DNA from: Acidimicrobiaceae bacterium
Lineage (GTDB): Bacteria > Actinomycetota > Acidimicrobiia > Acidimicrobiales > Aldehydirespiratoraceae
Direction: 5' to 3'
NCBI GenBank assembly: GCA_016845585.1
Contig: JAERSO010000140.1
Location: forward strand, 1 to 64,000
Length of the DNA stretch: 64,000 nt
In this document: positions 16,745 to 26,293 of the stretch, one piece after another
How positions within the stretch are numbered: the stretch's first letter is position 1
How the letters are laid out: each line of letters starts with the position of its first letter
Program-made: the position numbers and the translations under genes
The notes under the pieces: model-generated
The model's database searches: none
The model's input: only the letters and a program-made list of their open reading frames with translations
What the model was told of the DNA's origin: nothing

Positions 16745-18840
16745 TCAGTCGACGCCGTTCAGGCGGTCGATGACCGCCATCACGTCTCCCTCGGAGACGA
16801 AGTCGACTGCGAGCATGTTGGGCGGCAGACCCCGCTCTGCCTCACACTCTTCGGCGCGGGCGAGGAGTGAGTCGAAGTCGTTGATGGTCCGGTTGCCGGC
16901 TCGCGCGAACGTGATGAAGTGGTTCACCACGAATAGAGGACTCGCCGGCTTTCCCCGATTCTCGGCACAGGTGAACTCGTCAGCTGACCCGAAGCTGAAC
17001 GGCGTTTCCTGACTGAACTCGAACGCGTCGTGCAACCACGAGATCTCGCCGGCGTCCTCCTCGACAAGGACGAAAACGCGCCGGCCCGAATCGATCAGCT
17101 CCCCAAGCGATGGGAGCGACTCGCCAGGCTCCTGGGTGTGTACCAGTGGGCCGAAACCGGCGTCGTCGAACACCGCCGCCGTGTCGTCAGGTGAGGTGGC
17201 ATCCTGCACGATGAAGACCACGACCTCACGAGGGTGAGCGTCGATCCATCTGCGCATGTCGCTCAAGGCCTCGACGGCGTCAACCGCCCCGATCTCGCAG
17301 AACGCGTGGCAGAGATACACGCGCTCCTCGGCCAACTCGGATCCTCCGAGGTTCCGGGTGGCTTCAGCGGCGACTACCGACGCGTCATCCAGGCTGCCGG
17401 CGCTGACCGGCTCGAAGCTCGTGATCACCGGACCGTCAGGCGTTTCACGCCCGTAGACCATGTCGATCATGAAGCCACGCACGCCCTGATCCAGTTGGGC
17501 TCGCATGGTGGTCAGGTGATTCGGGAGAAGGAAACCCGTCGCCGTGGACGACATCGCGTTGTGCGAAGTCGCGAGTGTGACTTCATCGAGCCGGCGGTCG
17601 CACAAGGCAGCGTGGCCGTTGCATGCTTCCGGATCGGCCAACGCTGACGCATCGTCGTCTGCGGAGAGCAGCAGGACCCCGGCCGCGCCAAGACCACCAA
17701 TCACTGCCAGCGACGCCAACGCTCTTCGGGCAACCGATCCGAGCCCGACGACCTCATCGGCAGACTCGGGAACCATGCGGCGCAACCGGGCCGCCAGACC
17801 CGACGTGTCGAGCACTCGAGACACGATCGACACAGCCGCCACGAACCCGGCGACACGAACTGCGGCGAGCAACAGGGTGGCGGGTTGGAGAAGTGCCCAC
17901 AGAGCCACGAGAAGCAAGCCGATCGTGCGAAGCACCCGGGCCTGCGAGGTCTGTGGCTCTTGTCGAAGCCGCTCGAGCAGGCGGACGGATCGACCGGGCT
18001 CGCTCACGGCCTGCACCGTCGCCCAACCGAGGGCGGCCAGGAAGCCGCCGGCGACCACGAGGACCCAACCCCAGGTCGCCAGGTCACCGAACACGACATC
18101 CCATGCTCCCGACAGGGCATCGGTCTCCAGCCGGGTTTCGCCATAGGACCCCACGACTGCGGCCCCGACGCCGCGCAAGACCACCAGCGCGAGTCCGACC
18201 GCGGCAAGCGTCAGTCCCATTCGGGTGAGGCCGCTGAAGACGCTCGATTCCAGCGCGACGAGGGCCACGAGCAGCACCGCGGACACGGCCAGGAACAGAG
18301 ATGTGATCAGCCGAAGCCGCTCCGCAAGCTGCGCCACGTCGGTCATCACATTCCCCGAGCTGATGTCGAGCGCCAGGGTGGAGATCCCATCCGGGATCTC
18401 GTCCGCCAGTTCGGGCGACACCGCGGCGAGCGCCTGCTCGATGTGCACCACAATGTCGGCCAGATCGAGGACCACACTGCCGGAGCCATCCCGAAGAGGG
18501 TGGCGTGCACCTGGTACGCGGACGCCTCGACGACGCCAATGGCGACGTCGGAGGCCAGGACCGACGCCGTGATGTCGGCAAGGAGAGGCCCACCGATCGC
18601 CAGGTTCGGAACTTCGTCGATCAGCGCTGCGCTGATCGCGTCGGCCAGATACTCGTTGACCGCCGGATCCTCGAGCGAGGCAGCCAGGGTGGTCGAGAAG
18701 GACGATGGGTCGAAGAAGCGATCCTGTGCGAACGTCATCACCGTTGCCGCAAGGACGAAGACGAGCGAGACGGCGGTGAGCACATTCAGAAGCGTTCGAC
18801 GCACCACTCGGATCCCCTCACCGACGCGCCGAGTCAGCAT
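16745..18840 (-). CDS. Membrane protein with C-terminal PI-PLC-like phosphodiesterase domain (one-base frameshift)
   Basis: The first 116 codons (18840 to about 18492) run in one frame and the remaining ~580 codons in another; restoring one G in the CCC run at 18490-18492 joins HATLFG to DGSGSVVLDLADIVV. The ~698-residue product has an N-terminal TM helix, an extracellular segment, several TM helices (about residues 165-360), and a secreted C-terminal PLC-X-like domain. The catalytic domain shows TLATSHNAMSS (first catalytic histidine), FMIDMVYG and YLCHAFCEIG. It probably cleaves phosphodiester bonds in lipids at the cell surface. It is divergent from a K+ channel gene, 32 bp apart. Confidence 0.75.
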
Positions 18841-18872
18841 ACGATTTTCGGGACCGGCCAGCGTGCGCTCAG

Positions 18873-19205
18873 ATGCGCTCCCTTCTGCGTGGACTCCGCG
18901 GCTTCTGGCACGACCCTGCTGGTCGATCCGTACTCGGCGTCGCCGGCAGCGTGATCGCGAGCGGAACAGTCTTCTACCGGTTCGTCGAGGGTCTCGGTTG
19001 GATCGACAGTCTCTACTTCTGCGTGATCACGCTCACCACGGTGGGCTACGGCGACATCTCTCCGACCACCAACGCGGGCAAGATCTTGACGATGGTCTAT
19101 GTCGTCGTCGGTGTCGGCGTGTTCGTCGCCCTCGTCACCCCCACCGCCCAACACCTGATCGACGCCCGAAAGCAGGGCGCCAAACCATCGCCCGGGCCTG
19201 AGTGA
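18873..19205 (+). CDS. Two-TM potassium channel
   Basis: 110 residues. Two membrane helices (about 20-36 and 70-90) flank the pore loop SLYFCVITLTTVGYGDISP, whose selectivity filter TTVGYGD is at residues 55-61. This is the minimal KcsA-like architecture without RCK or cyclic-nucleotide domains. It should form a tetrameric K+ pore in the cytoplasmic membrane. The C-terminal tail is short and basic (IDARKQGAK). It ends immediately before the convergent rhodanese gene stop. Confidence 0.92.
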   Translation: MRSLLRGLRGFWHDPAGRSVLGVAGSVIASGTVFYRFVEGLGWIDSLYFCVITLTTVGYGDISPTTNAGKILTMVYVVVGVGVFVALVTPTAQHLIDARKQGAKPSPGPE

Positions 19206-20807
19206 CTATCGCGCCGGTGGGAAGGCTGGAAAGGAAATCGTCGGATCGCGTTCGATCTGGTCGACCAACGCGATCTCCCAGGTGAGGTAGTCCCGCATGT
19301 GCTGCTCGGCGACATCGCCGGGATGGTCATAGGGCTTGTACCAGACATCGTTCGGCTCGGTCGTCGCCCGTTCGAATCCCAGCGCCATCGGTTGGTCCGC
19401 GTGGCGCCACGCTCGCGTTCCGCCCGCGAGGGCCACCACCTCGGCCTCGGGCCAGCGCGCCTGTGCGTCGGTGACCGACACGCGTGCGAGTTGGCCGTCA
19501 GAGGACGTGAGTACGAGTCGATCGACCGGACCGATCGCCGACCGCGCTTCGTCGAGGCGGCTCCGTACGCCCCACCAGGCGCCGACGATGTGGCCCCGGT
19601 TGCGGTACTTGACGCTGGAGTCGACATCGAGCACAGCCACGCCATCGGTCCCGAGCACCGATGCCAGCTCCGACACCTTGGCCGTCGGAACCTTGTCCGC
19701 TGCCGCACGAGGCTCGGGTCCGGACACGAGTGCACCATCGAGACCGCCGACGAGCACCACCGCGTCATGCCAGCCGAGCTGGCGTAGCCAGGAGGCCGTC
19801 ATCGTGGCTCTCACGCCGTTGTCGTCCACCAACACGATGCGGGCGTTCTGGGTCGCGACGTATTCGTCGGTGGCCTGGACCAACTGGCCACCCGCTGCAT
19901 GCGAGCTGTCGGCACGATGGCCGTCCTTGAACTCCTCGATGGTTCGGACATCGAGCACAAACGTCGTGCGGGTCGGGTCGGCCTTCCAGGCCTCGAGCTG
20001 CTCGACATCGATCGACTCGACGCCGAAACGGTGGCCGACGGCCCCAGCCGCGGTCTCCGACCATGCCCGACTCGATGCCGTCGGATCCGGGGCGTGCCGA
20101 TCACGACCGCGGTCGACGGCGAGACCGGCGAGCTCCCACCCCATCGTGCCGTTCTCCAGCGCCACGACACGATTCTCGAGCCCGGCGTTGATCAGCGATT
20201 GGGCGCCGATGATGCTGCGGGTCCGCCCCGCACAGTTGACGACCACCGTGGTGGCCGGATCAGGCGCCATCTCCTTGACCCGGTGGACGAGCTCGGCCCC
20301 CGGGCAGTCGACACCGCTTGGGATGCTCATGTTGCGGAACTCGTTCATCGGACGAGAGTCCAGAACGACGAGGTCGGTGTCGTCGTCGAGCATTGCCTGG
20401 AGGTCGGTGGCCGGAATCCGCGGCGTGTCGTAGGTGTGCTCGACGAACTCACCAAACGCCTTCGACGGGACGTTGACACCGGAATAGAGCTCTCCCCCGG
20501 CAGCCGCCCACGCCGCACAGCCGCCGGTGAGAACGTGTTGGTTCGTCCAGCCGAGCGCCTCGGCCCGCGCTGCCGCATCGGCGGCCAGGTGGCGAGGACC
20601 ATCGCCCGCGTCGCACCAGACCGTTCGGGTGTCTCGCCGCGGCACCAGGCGTTGCAGCATCAACTCCAAGTGGGAGAGCGGAATGCATACGGCGTGGAAC
20701 AGGTGCGAGTCGAAGAAGACCCCGAGCTCGCGGGCATCGAGAAGGGCCAGTTCGTCACCGTCGACGAGCCATGACGTGAGGGTTGCGGGGTCGAGGGATT
20801 CGGCCAT
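19206..20807 (-). CDS. Four-domain rhodanese-like sulfurtransferase
   Basis: 533 residues made of four tandem rhodanese folds at about 5-112, 120-232, 255-362 and 368-470, plus a C-terminal tail with DVWYKPYDHPGD. Only domain 2 has a canonical active loop (NCAGRTRS). Domain 1 has a cysteine in a shortened loop (VWCDAGDG), while domain 3 (VLVDDNGVRAT) and domain 4 (VLTSSDGQLAR) lack it and are probably structural or recognition modules. It lies 4 bp downstream of a cysteine-dioxygenase-like gene, so the pair probably handles sulfane sulfur from thiol oxidation. Confidence 0.9.
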   Translation of the reverse strand: MAESLDPATLTSWLVDGDELALLDARELGVFFDSHLFHAVCIPLSHLELMLQRLVPRRDTRTVWCDAGDGPRHLAADAAARAEALGWTNQHVLTGGCAAWAAAGGELYSGVNVPSKAFGEFVEHTYDTPRIPATDLQAMLDDDTDLVVLDSRPMNEFRNMSIPSGVDCPGAELVHRVKEMAPDPATTVVVNCAGRTRSIIGAQSLINAGLENRVVALENGTMGWELAGLAVDRGRDRHAPDPTASSRAWSETAAGAVGHRFGVESIDVEQLEAWKADPTRTTFVLDVRTIEEFKDGHRADSSHAAGGQLVQATDEYVATQNARIVLVDDNGVRATMTASWLRQLGWHDAVVLVGGLDGALVSGPEPRAAADKVPTAKVSELASVLGTDGVAVLDVDSSVKYRNRGHIVGAWWGVRSRLDEARSAIGPVDRLVLTSSDGQLARVSVTDAQARWPEAEVVALAGGTRAWRHADQPMALGFERATTEPNDVWYKPYDHPGDVAEQHMRDYLTWEIALVDQIERDPTISFPAFPPAR

Positions 20808-20811
20808 CGAG

Positions 20812-21420
20812 CTAGCAGAGCTCCAAGTCGGGTCGGGCCTCGGCGATGTTGCCCCCGGCGGGGAAGATCTTCCACGTGTCGGCCTCGGCGTCGTAGTACT
20901 CGCGCTCGGCCAATCGCTCGAGCGCGAGCCCGTAGCAGTGGAAGTTGAGCGACCGGGTGCTCAGATGGATCGAGTGCAGGTCGTCGGGCAGCATCGCCAC
21001 ACCCGTGCCGTCCTCCACCATGTGTTCCCCGACAACCTCGACCCGTCCGTCGACTGTGCGTTCGTAGAACCGGTTGAGCTCCTGGCCTTCGAGGCCCACC
21101 ACGACCGCCCAGGTCGTGTGGTTGTGCGCCGGCGTGGACACCTCGCCGTCGGTTGAGTTCATGTAGAGGGCGAAGCGGTCGTCGGGATCCTGCGAGATCC
21201 GATAGAGGATGCCGCGGCGACGACTGCTGTCGTCGTTCTCCGGAGCGGGGAACGCATCGAACGTGAAGAGTTCTCGGTGCGCCGACAACTGGATCAGCCG
21301 ATCACGGATGGATTCAACACCCTCGCGAGTCACTCCGTGCGACGTCTCGATATTGCGAATGTCATCCATCGCTTCGGCGATCACTTCGGCTCGACGCTGT
21401 TTCAGGTCCGTTCCGTGCAT
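20812..21420 (-). CDS. Cysteine dioxygenase family cupin
   Basis: 202 residues, cupin fold. The iron site is a 3-His facial triad: H-x-H in TPAHNHTTWAVVVG and a third histidine in LLPDDLHSIHLST, as in cysteine dioxygenases and related thiol dioxygenases. NFHCYGLALERL completes the barrel. The reaction would be O2-dependent oxidation of a thiol such as cysteine to a sulfinate. The adjacent downstream rhodanese points to a sulfur-oxidation unit (persulfide or thiol substrate). The cysteine-tyrosine crosslink of mammalian CDO cannot be confirmed. Confidence 0.85.
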   Translation of the reverse strand: MHGTDLKQRRAEVIAEAMDDIRNIETSHGVTREGVESIRDRLIQLSAHRELFTFDAFPAPENDDSSRRRGILYRISQDPDDRFALYMNSTDGEVSTPAHNHTTWAVVVGLEGQELNRFYERTVDGRVEVVGEHMVEDGTGVAMLPDDLHSIHLSTRSLNFHCYGLALERLAEREYYDAEADTWKIFPAGGNIAEARPDLELC

Positions 21421-21593
21421 GTCCGGACGTTAGGCGGAGGCGCCGATCGTTACGAGTCCGACGACGTCGAGGAGGCGGCAACCGCCAGGCTGGTCTCGAT
21501 CTGCCCTGCCCACGGTGCGGTCCAGCGCGTCGGAATCGGTCGGCCGCTGAAGCCCACAGAGCGCCGACGGACGCGCCGTGGATCTCGGAGACG

Positions 21594-22775
21594 TCAGTCG
21601 ATGACGATCAGTTCGCGAGCGACGTCACTGAGACGTTCACCGCCCGCTTCGGTGACCACGAACGGTTCGGAAACAGCCGCACCGAAGTCATCGAGCCACA
21701 CGCCGGATTGGAAGTGGAAGCACATCCCGGCCTCCAGTTCGGTGAGATCGCCAGGACGCAGACTCGCAGTCCGCTCCCCCCAGTCCGGCGGATAGTTGAG
21801 ACCGATCGAGTAGCCGACTCGGCTCGCTTTCTCGTAGCCATGGCGGTTCAGCGAGCGTTGCCACACCGCCTCGACCTCTTCACACGTCGCACCGGGCCTC
21901 GCCGCTTCGAGTGCGGCGTCACCACTGACCACGATGGCTTCCGCCAGCCGTGCGACCTCCGCGGATGGTGCGCCGAGATGCATCGTCCTCGTCAACGGAG
22001 TGTGATAGTGCCGCCGCGCTGCCGCGAGCTCCATGACGACGAGACCTGAGTCAGGAATCGGTTCGGATGTCCAGGTGAGGTGGGGGGTGCTCGTGCCCTC
22101 ACCGACCTGGATCAGCGGGCAGAGGCTCGTGTAGTCGCCGAATTTCTCGCCCGACCCGGTGATCTGGGCGTGGTACACGTCGGCGATCACCTCAGACTGC
22201 GGTACCCCGGGCTCGAGTCGCGCGATCGCAGTGTTCATCACCAGTGTCACGATCTCACCGGCCTCGCGCATGTAGGCGAGTTCGACGTCGGATTTCACGA
22301 GTCGAGCCCAGTTCACCAACTCCCGGTTGTCCTCGATCCTGGCGTGCGGCAGGCCGGCAACGAGATGACGGTGCGCTCGGGCCGTGTAGTAGTGAGCGTC
22401 GAGTTCGACTCCGATGGCGGCGCTCCCCCACCCGCGTGCGTCGATCAGCTCGCACAACTCATCGAACGGGTGCATCTCCGGGTGGTGCACGAGTGGCTCG
22501 GAGAACGCGACGATGTTCTCGGCCGGAAGGTCGGTCGTGATCTCCGCTGATCTTGCGTCCTGGGCTCGGCCGAACCACACGGGCGCCGGTTCGTCGACGT
22601 GCACCAGCACCGCCTGAGGCGTGTAGAACGACCACCCGTCGAACCCGGTGAGCCATCCCATGCTCGCGGGGTCCTGGCAGAGCAGCAGGTCGAACCCGGC
22701 GTTCGCGGCCCGTTCCTTGACCAGCCCAACCCGCCGATCGTATTCAGCGCTTTCGAAGGCCCTCGGATAGGTCAT
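21594..22775 (-). CDS. M24 (creatinase/ectoine hydrolase-like) protein
   Basis: About 393 residues from the ATG at 22775; two upstream in-frame ATGs (22787, 22811) are possible. The N-terminal DASMGWLTG-type region contains FDGWSFYTPQAVLV, which recalls ectoine hydrolase DoeA. The pita-bread domain is present, but the D/D/H/E/E metal ligands of M24 peptidases are replaced (MELAAARRHYHTPLTRT, GYSIGLNYPP). As in creatinase, catalysis would be metal-independent, and the substrate a cyclic or guanidino compound such as ectoine rather than a peptide. No doeB or doeC lies beside it. Confidence 0.75.
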   Translation of the reverse strand: MTYPRAFESAEYDRRVGLVKERAANAGFDLLLCQDPASMGWLTGFDGWSFYTPQAVLVHVDEPAPVWFGRAQDARSAEITTDLPAENIVAFSEPLVHHPEMHPFDELCELIDARGWGSAAIGVELDAHYYTARAHRHLVAGLPHARIEDNRELVNWARLVKSDVELAYMREAGEIVTLVMNTAIARLEPGVPQSEVIADVYHAQITGSGEKFGDYTSLCPLIQVGEGTSTPHLTWTSEPIPDSGLVVMELAAARRHYHTPLTRTMHLGAPSAEVARLAEAIVVSGDAALEAARPGATCEEVEAVWQRSLNRHGYEKASRVGYSIGLNYPPDWGERTASLRPGDLTELEAGMCFHFQSGVWLDDFGAAVSEPFVVTEAGGERLSDVARELIVID

Positions 22776-22893
22776 GGCGTCCAGCATGGTCGAGGATGGA
22801 GACGACGGCATCTTGGCGGCCGAGGAACGGCCGTCCCCTACGATTCGTCACGCGGGACTCATCTCCCCAGAGGCCCGCAGGAGCGGAGACGAC

Positions 22894-23805
22894 ATGACCA
22901 CCGCAATCCACGTGGAGAAACTCTCCAAGGCATTCGGCACGACCCAGGCGCTCGACGAGTTGGACCTGCGAGTCGAACCGGGGCAGGTCATGGGCTTCCT
23001 CGGACCGAACGGCAGCGGCAAGTCGACGGCCATTCGAGTGCTCATGGGATTGTTGCGCCACGACTCGGGCGAGGTCACCGTGCTCGGACAGGACCCGTGG
23101 CGTGACGCCGTCGACCTGCATCGCCGTATCGCCTATGTCCCTGGCGACGTCAATCTCTGGCCGGGACTCACCGGTGGAGAAACGATCGATCTGTTCGGCA
23201 GTCTTGGCGCGGGACTCGACCCGAAACGTCGCGCGGAGATGATCGAGCGCTTCGACCTCGACCCGACCAAGAAGGGTCGCACCTACTCGAAGGGCAACCG
23301 GCAGAAGGTCGCCCTCGTCGCCGCCCTCGCCGGTCCGGCCGATCTGTTCGTCTTCGACGAACCAACGGCGGGGCTCGACCCGTTGATGGAGACGGTGTTC
23401 CAGAAGACGATCGGCGAGATGTTGACCGACGGCAAGACGGTGCTGCTCTCGAGCCACATCCTCGCGGAGGTCGAATCACTCTGTGACCAGGTGACCATCA
23501 TCCGCGAGGGCCGCACCGTGGAAGCCGGGACCCTGGCCGAGCTTCGTCATCTCACCAGGACGGCTGTCGAGGCAACCACGACCCAGCCCATCGACGCGAT
23601 CCGGCATGCCGGCGGTGTCACCGGGTTCGTCGCCCGCAACGACCGGCATGCGTCCTTCAGCGTCGAAAACGCCAACCTCGGCGCCGTGATGACCCAGCTG
23701 GCCGCACTCGGGATCGAAGCCATCGAGAGTCAGCCGCCCACGCTGGAGGAGCTGTTCATGCGCCACTACGCGACCGAACACGATCACGAGGCGGAACGCC
23801 GATGA
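22894..23805 (+). CDS. ABC transporter ATP-binding protein
   Basis: 303 residues, starting MTTAIHVEKLS with GGAG-type ribosome binding sequence upstream. Walker A is GPNGSGKST (about 41-49), Walker B is LFVFDEPTAGLD, and the switch histidine is in LLSSHILAE. The signature loop YSKGNRQKVAL replaces the usual LSGGQ, as is common in DrrA-like drug-export ATPases. The C-terminal ~80 residues form the regulatory extension of this class. It overlaps the permease gene by 4 nt, so both form one exporter. Confidence 0.95.
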   Translation: MTTAIHVEKLSKAFGTTQALDELDLRVEPGQVMGFLGPNGSGKSTAIRVLMGLLRHDSGEVTVLGQDPWRDAVDLHRRIAYVPGDVNLWPGLTGGETIDLFGSLGAGLDPKRRAEMIERFDLDPTKKGRTYSKGNRQKVALVAALAGPADLFVFDEPTAGLDPLMETVFQKTIGEMLTDGKTVLLSSHILAEVESLCDQVTIIREGRTVEAGTLAELRHLTRTAVEATTTQPIDAIRHAGGVTGFVARNDRHASFSVENANLGAVMTQLAALGIEAIESQPPTLEELFMRHYATEHDHEAERR

Positions 23806-25430
23806 CGCGCCATGGCTTCGCGGCGACGTGGAAGCTGCTGCGCCTGATCGTCCGACTCGACCGCATCAAGCTCTCGCTCTGGCTGCTCGGGCTCCTGATT
23901 CTGGTGGCAATCACCCCGTGGTCGTTGCGATCGATCATCGACGCCGAGGCAGAAGCCGAAGGATCGACGGCCGAGCAGGTGCTCGCGGAGCAGGCGGTGC
24001 TGTTGGAGACCAACGGCGCCTCGATCGCCCTGCAGGGTCCCCCGGACGCCCTCGACACGTTCGGCGGCCGCTACGTGTTCGAGATCGGTGCGTTCACACT
24101 CGCGATCATCGCGCTGATGAACATCCTGCTGATCGCCCGCCACACCCGCGCCGAGGAGGAATCGGGACGGGCGGAACTCGTGCGCGCTGCCGTCGTGGGT
24201 CCGTGGAGTTCACTCGCCGGGGTGGGCCTCGCGTCTCTCGCCGCAAATCTGATCCTCGGCCTCGGTACGAGTTCGGTCTTCATCGCCGACGGCCAGGACA
24301 CCGGGCGCTCCATCATCTACGGCGCGAGTTTGGCGATGTGTGGGGTGTTGTTCGCCGCCTTCGCCCTGATCTGGGTGCAGGTCTTCGAGTACGGGCGCGC
24401 CGCGACCGGAATGTCGCTGGCCGGCCTCGCCGTCGCATTCGCGCTGCGGGCCATCGGCGACGTACAGGACAACTGGCTGTCCCTGACCTCACCACTTGGG
24501 TGGGTTCAAGCAGTCGATCCATTCGGAGAGGCCCTGCTCTGGCCGTTCATGGTCGGGATTCTCGTCACCGCCGCCACGATCGGCGTCGCGATCATGCTCG
24601 TCCAGCGGCGAGACGTCGGTGCCGGCCTGATCCGGCAGCGGCCGGGCCCACCGACCGCCGGACGACACCTCGGCACCCCGATCGGGTTCGCGTGGCGTCT
24701 GCAGCGATCCGTTCTCTTCTGGTGGACGGTCGGGGCCGCTTTCCTCGGCGCCATGTACGGGTCGGTCATCAGCGCGATCGATGACTTCGTCGAAGAGAAC
24801 GAAGCGATGCGAGACGTGCTCGAAGCGATGGGCATGACCGGCGATGCACTCCGCGATGGCTTCATCACGGTGATTCTCTCCATGATCGCTCTCATTGCGA
24901 CGGCAGGTGTGATCCAGTCCGTGCTGCGGCCGCGAAGCGAGGAGATGGCGGGTCGCGCTGAACCCATCCTCGGCAGGGCGATCTCGCGCCGGAGCTGGCT
25001 TTCATCTCACGTGCTGCTCAGTGCGCTCGCCGCTCCGGTCTTCATGGTCGCCGGCGGGGTCGGTCTCTCCGTCACTGATGCGCTTGTCGTCGGGGAGTTC
25101 ACCGACTTCCGCGAGACGATCTTCGCCGGCCTGGTGCGGGTCCCCGCACTCTGGGCGATGGCCGGACTCGGCGTCTGCCTCTACGGCTGGGCCCGCCGCT
25201 TCACCCTCGGTGTCTGGACCGTGTTCACCGTCGCGGTGGTCGTCTTCTTGTTCGGCGAGCTGATCCGGCTCCCGGACCCAGCACTCAACCTCTCCCCCAT
25301 TCGTCACGTCACCCATCTACCGGGTGGCGATCAGAGCTGGATCTCCGTGGCCGTGTTGTCGCTCATCGCCGCCGTCACCGCGACAGCCGGGATCATCCTG
25401 TTCGATCGGCGTGACATCGACACCACCTAG
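23802..25430 (+). CDS. ABC-2-type exporter permease (polyketide/antibiotic exporter family)
   Basis: 542 residues with about 12 hydrophobic spans, e.g. LSLWLLGLLILVAITPW near the N-terminus, FTLAIIALMNILLIA and RFTLGVWTVFTVAVVVFLFGEL. The length and duplicated 6-TM halves match the actinobacterial family of putative polyketide/tetronasin exporters (about 520-550 residues). With the upstream ATPase it should export hydrophobic compounds across the cytoplasmic membrane. The periplasmic loop after TM1 is acidic (EAEAEGSTAEQV). Confidence 0.88.
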   Translation: MTRHGFAATWKLLRLIVRLDRIKLSLWLLGLLILVAITPWSLRSIIDAEAEAEGSTAEQVLAEQAVLLETNGASIALQGPPDALDTFGGRYVFEIGAFTLAIIALMNILLIARHTRAEEESGRAELVRAAVVGPWSSLAGVGLASLAANLILGLGTSSVFIADGQDTGRSIIYGASLAMCGVLFAAFALIWVQVFEYGRAATGMSLAGLAVAFALRAIGDVQDNWLSLTSPLGWVQAVDPFGEALLWPFMVGILVTAATIGVAIMLVQRRDVGAGLIRQRPGPPTAGRHLGTPIGFAWRLQRSVLFWWTVGAAFLGAMYGSVISAIDDFVEENEAMRDVLEAMGMTGDALRDGFITVILSMIALIATAGVIQSVLRPRSEEMAGRAEPILGRAISRRSWLSSHVLLSALAAPVFMVAGGVGLSVTDALVVGEFTDFRETIFAGLVRVPALWAMAGLGVCLYGWARRFTLGVWTVFTVAVVVFLFGELIRLPDPALNLSPIRHVTHLPGGDQSWISVAVLSLIAAVTATAGIILFDRRDIDTT

Positions 25431-25578
25431 TCGACCACCGCGTCGACGATGCCCACGACAATTCGAAACGCCGGAAGACAGACGGCACCGAAAGCCAACT
25501 GTGCGACGCCTCCGGCCAAGACATCGGCGCGCTTCGTCCTCAGGCTGTGGGCATCAACCACACAGCAAGGACAACGCC

Positions 25579-25902
25579 ATGAACCTCGTCATCACCACCC
25601 TCGAACTCAAGCCCGACGCACTGACCGAGTTCACCACCACCTTCGAGCGTGACGTACCCCAGGTCCTGGGTCAGTACCCCAGCTGGCGGGGCGCCGAGTT
25701 GTCGTTCGATCCCGGGAACGGCGTTGCGTGCGCCGTCGGCTATTGGGCCGATCCCGACCAGATGCGTGATTGTCTCGAATCCCCCGAGCATGGCGCCGTC
25801 ATGGGGAAGCTGATGCCCCTGGTGGCCGGCGCCCCCGACGTGAAGATCACCGAGGTCGTCACCCACATCGGCGCTCTCGCGGCGAACCCAGCCGGGGCCT
25901 GA
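25579..25902 (+). CDS. Antibiotic-biosynthesis-monooxygenase-like (dimeric alpha/beta barrel) protein
   Basis: 107 residues, starting MNLVITTLELKPDAL. The pattern of strand, helix (EFTTTFERDVPQVL), strand (GAELSFDPGNGVACAVGYWAD) and a second helix (QMRDCLESPEH) fits the ferredoxin-like ABM/DABB fold. Members are cofactorless oxygenases or small regulatory proteins. No active-site histidine pattern is strong enough to name a reaction. It starts 148 bp after the exporter on the same strand. Confidence 0.65.
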   Translation: MNLVITTLELKPDALTEFTTTFERDVPQVLGQYPSWRGAELSFDPGNGVACAVGYWADPDQMRDCLESPEHGAVMGKLMPLVAGAPDVKITEVVTHIGALAANPAGA

Positions 25903-25919
25903 ACCCCAGCGGGGACGGG

Positions 25920-26285
25920 TCAGCCCGCGGCGAGACGCCGGCGGTACTCACGCGGACTGACACCCGTCCACCGTTTGAACGCACGTGTGAAGGAACTCTG
26001 TTCCTCGAAGCCGACGAGATAGCCGACCTCGGCGAGGGTCAGCGCGCCATCAGCGAGGCGAAGCTTGGCCGAATGATGTCGGACCTCGTCGACAACACTG
26101 TTGAACGTCGTCCCTTCCTCGGCGAGTCGCCGCTGGAGCGTGCGTGGCGACATGGCGAAACCGGCGGCGATCGGACCGACGCCACGAAGTGCGGCGCGGG
26201 CGGCAGCGCCTCCATGAGCGCGTTGGCCTGCTGTTCGAGCAACGCGACGAGCCCCGGATCACTCGACCGCACATCCGGGCGCGCG
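25920..26285 (-). pseudogene. AraC-family regulator remnant
   Basis: The last 77 codons encode a clean AraC DNA-binding domain (MSPRTLQRRLAEEG, then AEVGYLVGFEEQSSF, then FKRWTGVSPREYRRRL). Upstream, in another frame, is the usual linker (LVALLEQQANALMEALPP, then HFVASVR). About 12 codons expected between HFVASVR and MSPRTL are missing and the frame changes there. The ~180-residue N-terminal ligand domain is gone; the selenoprotein-like gene begins at 26294 on the other strand. This is a truncated and internally deleted gene, with its 5' end probably replaced when the neighbouring DNA arrived. Confidence 0.7.
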
Positions 26286-26293
26286 CTGCCGCC

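Noticed and set aside
18490-18492. Programmed ribosomal frameshift in the PLC-like gene
   Set aside because: No slippery heptamer or downstream stimulator is evident, and similar one-base losses occur in unrelated genes.
25880-25917. GGGG-CCTGAA-CCCC as a terminator after the ABM-like gene
   Set aside because: Only 4 bp of stem; too weak to report in this GC-rich background.
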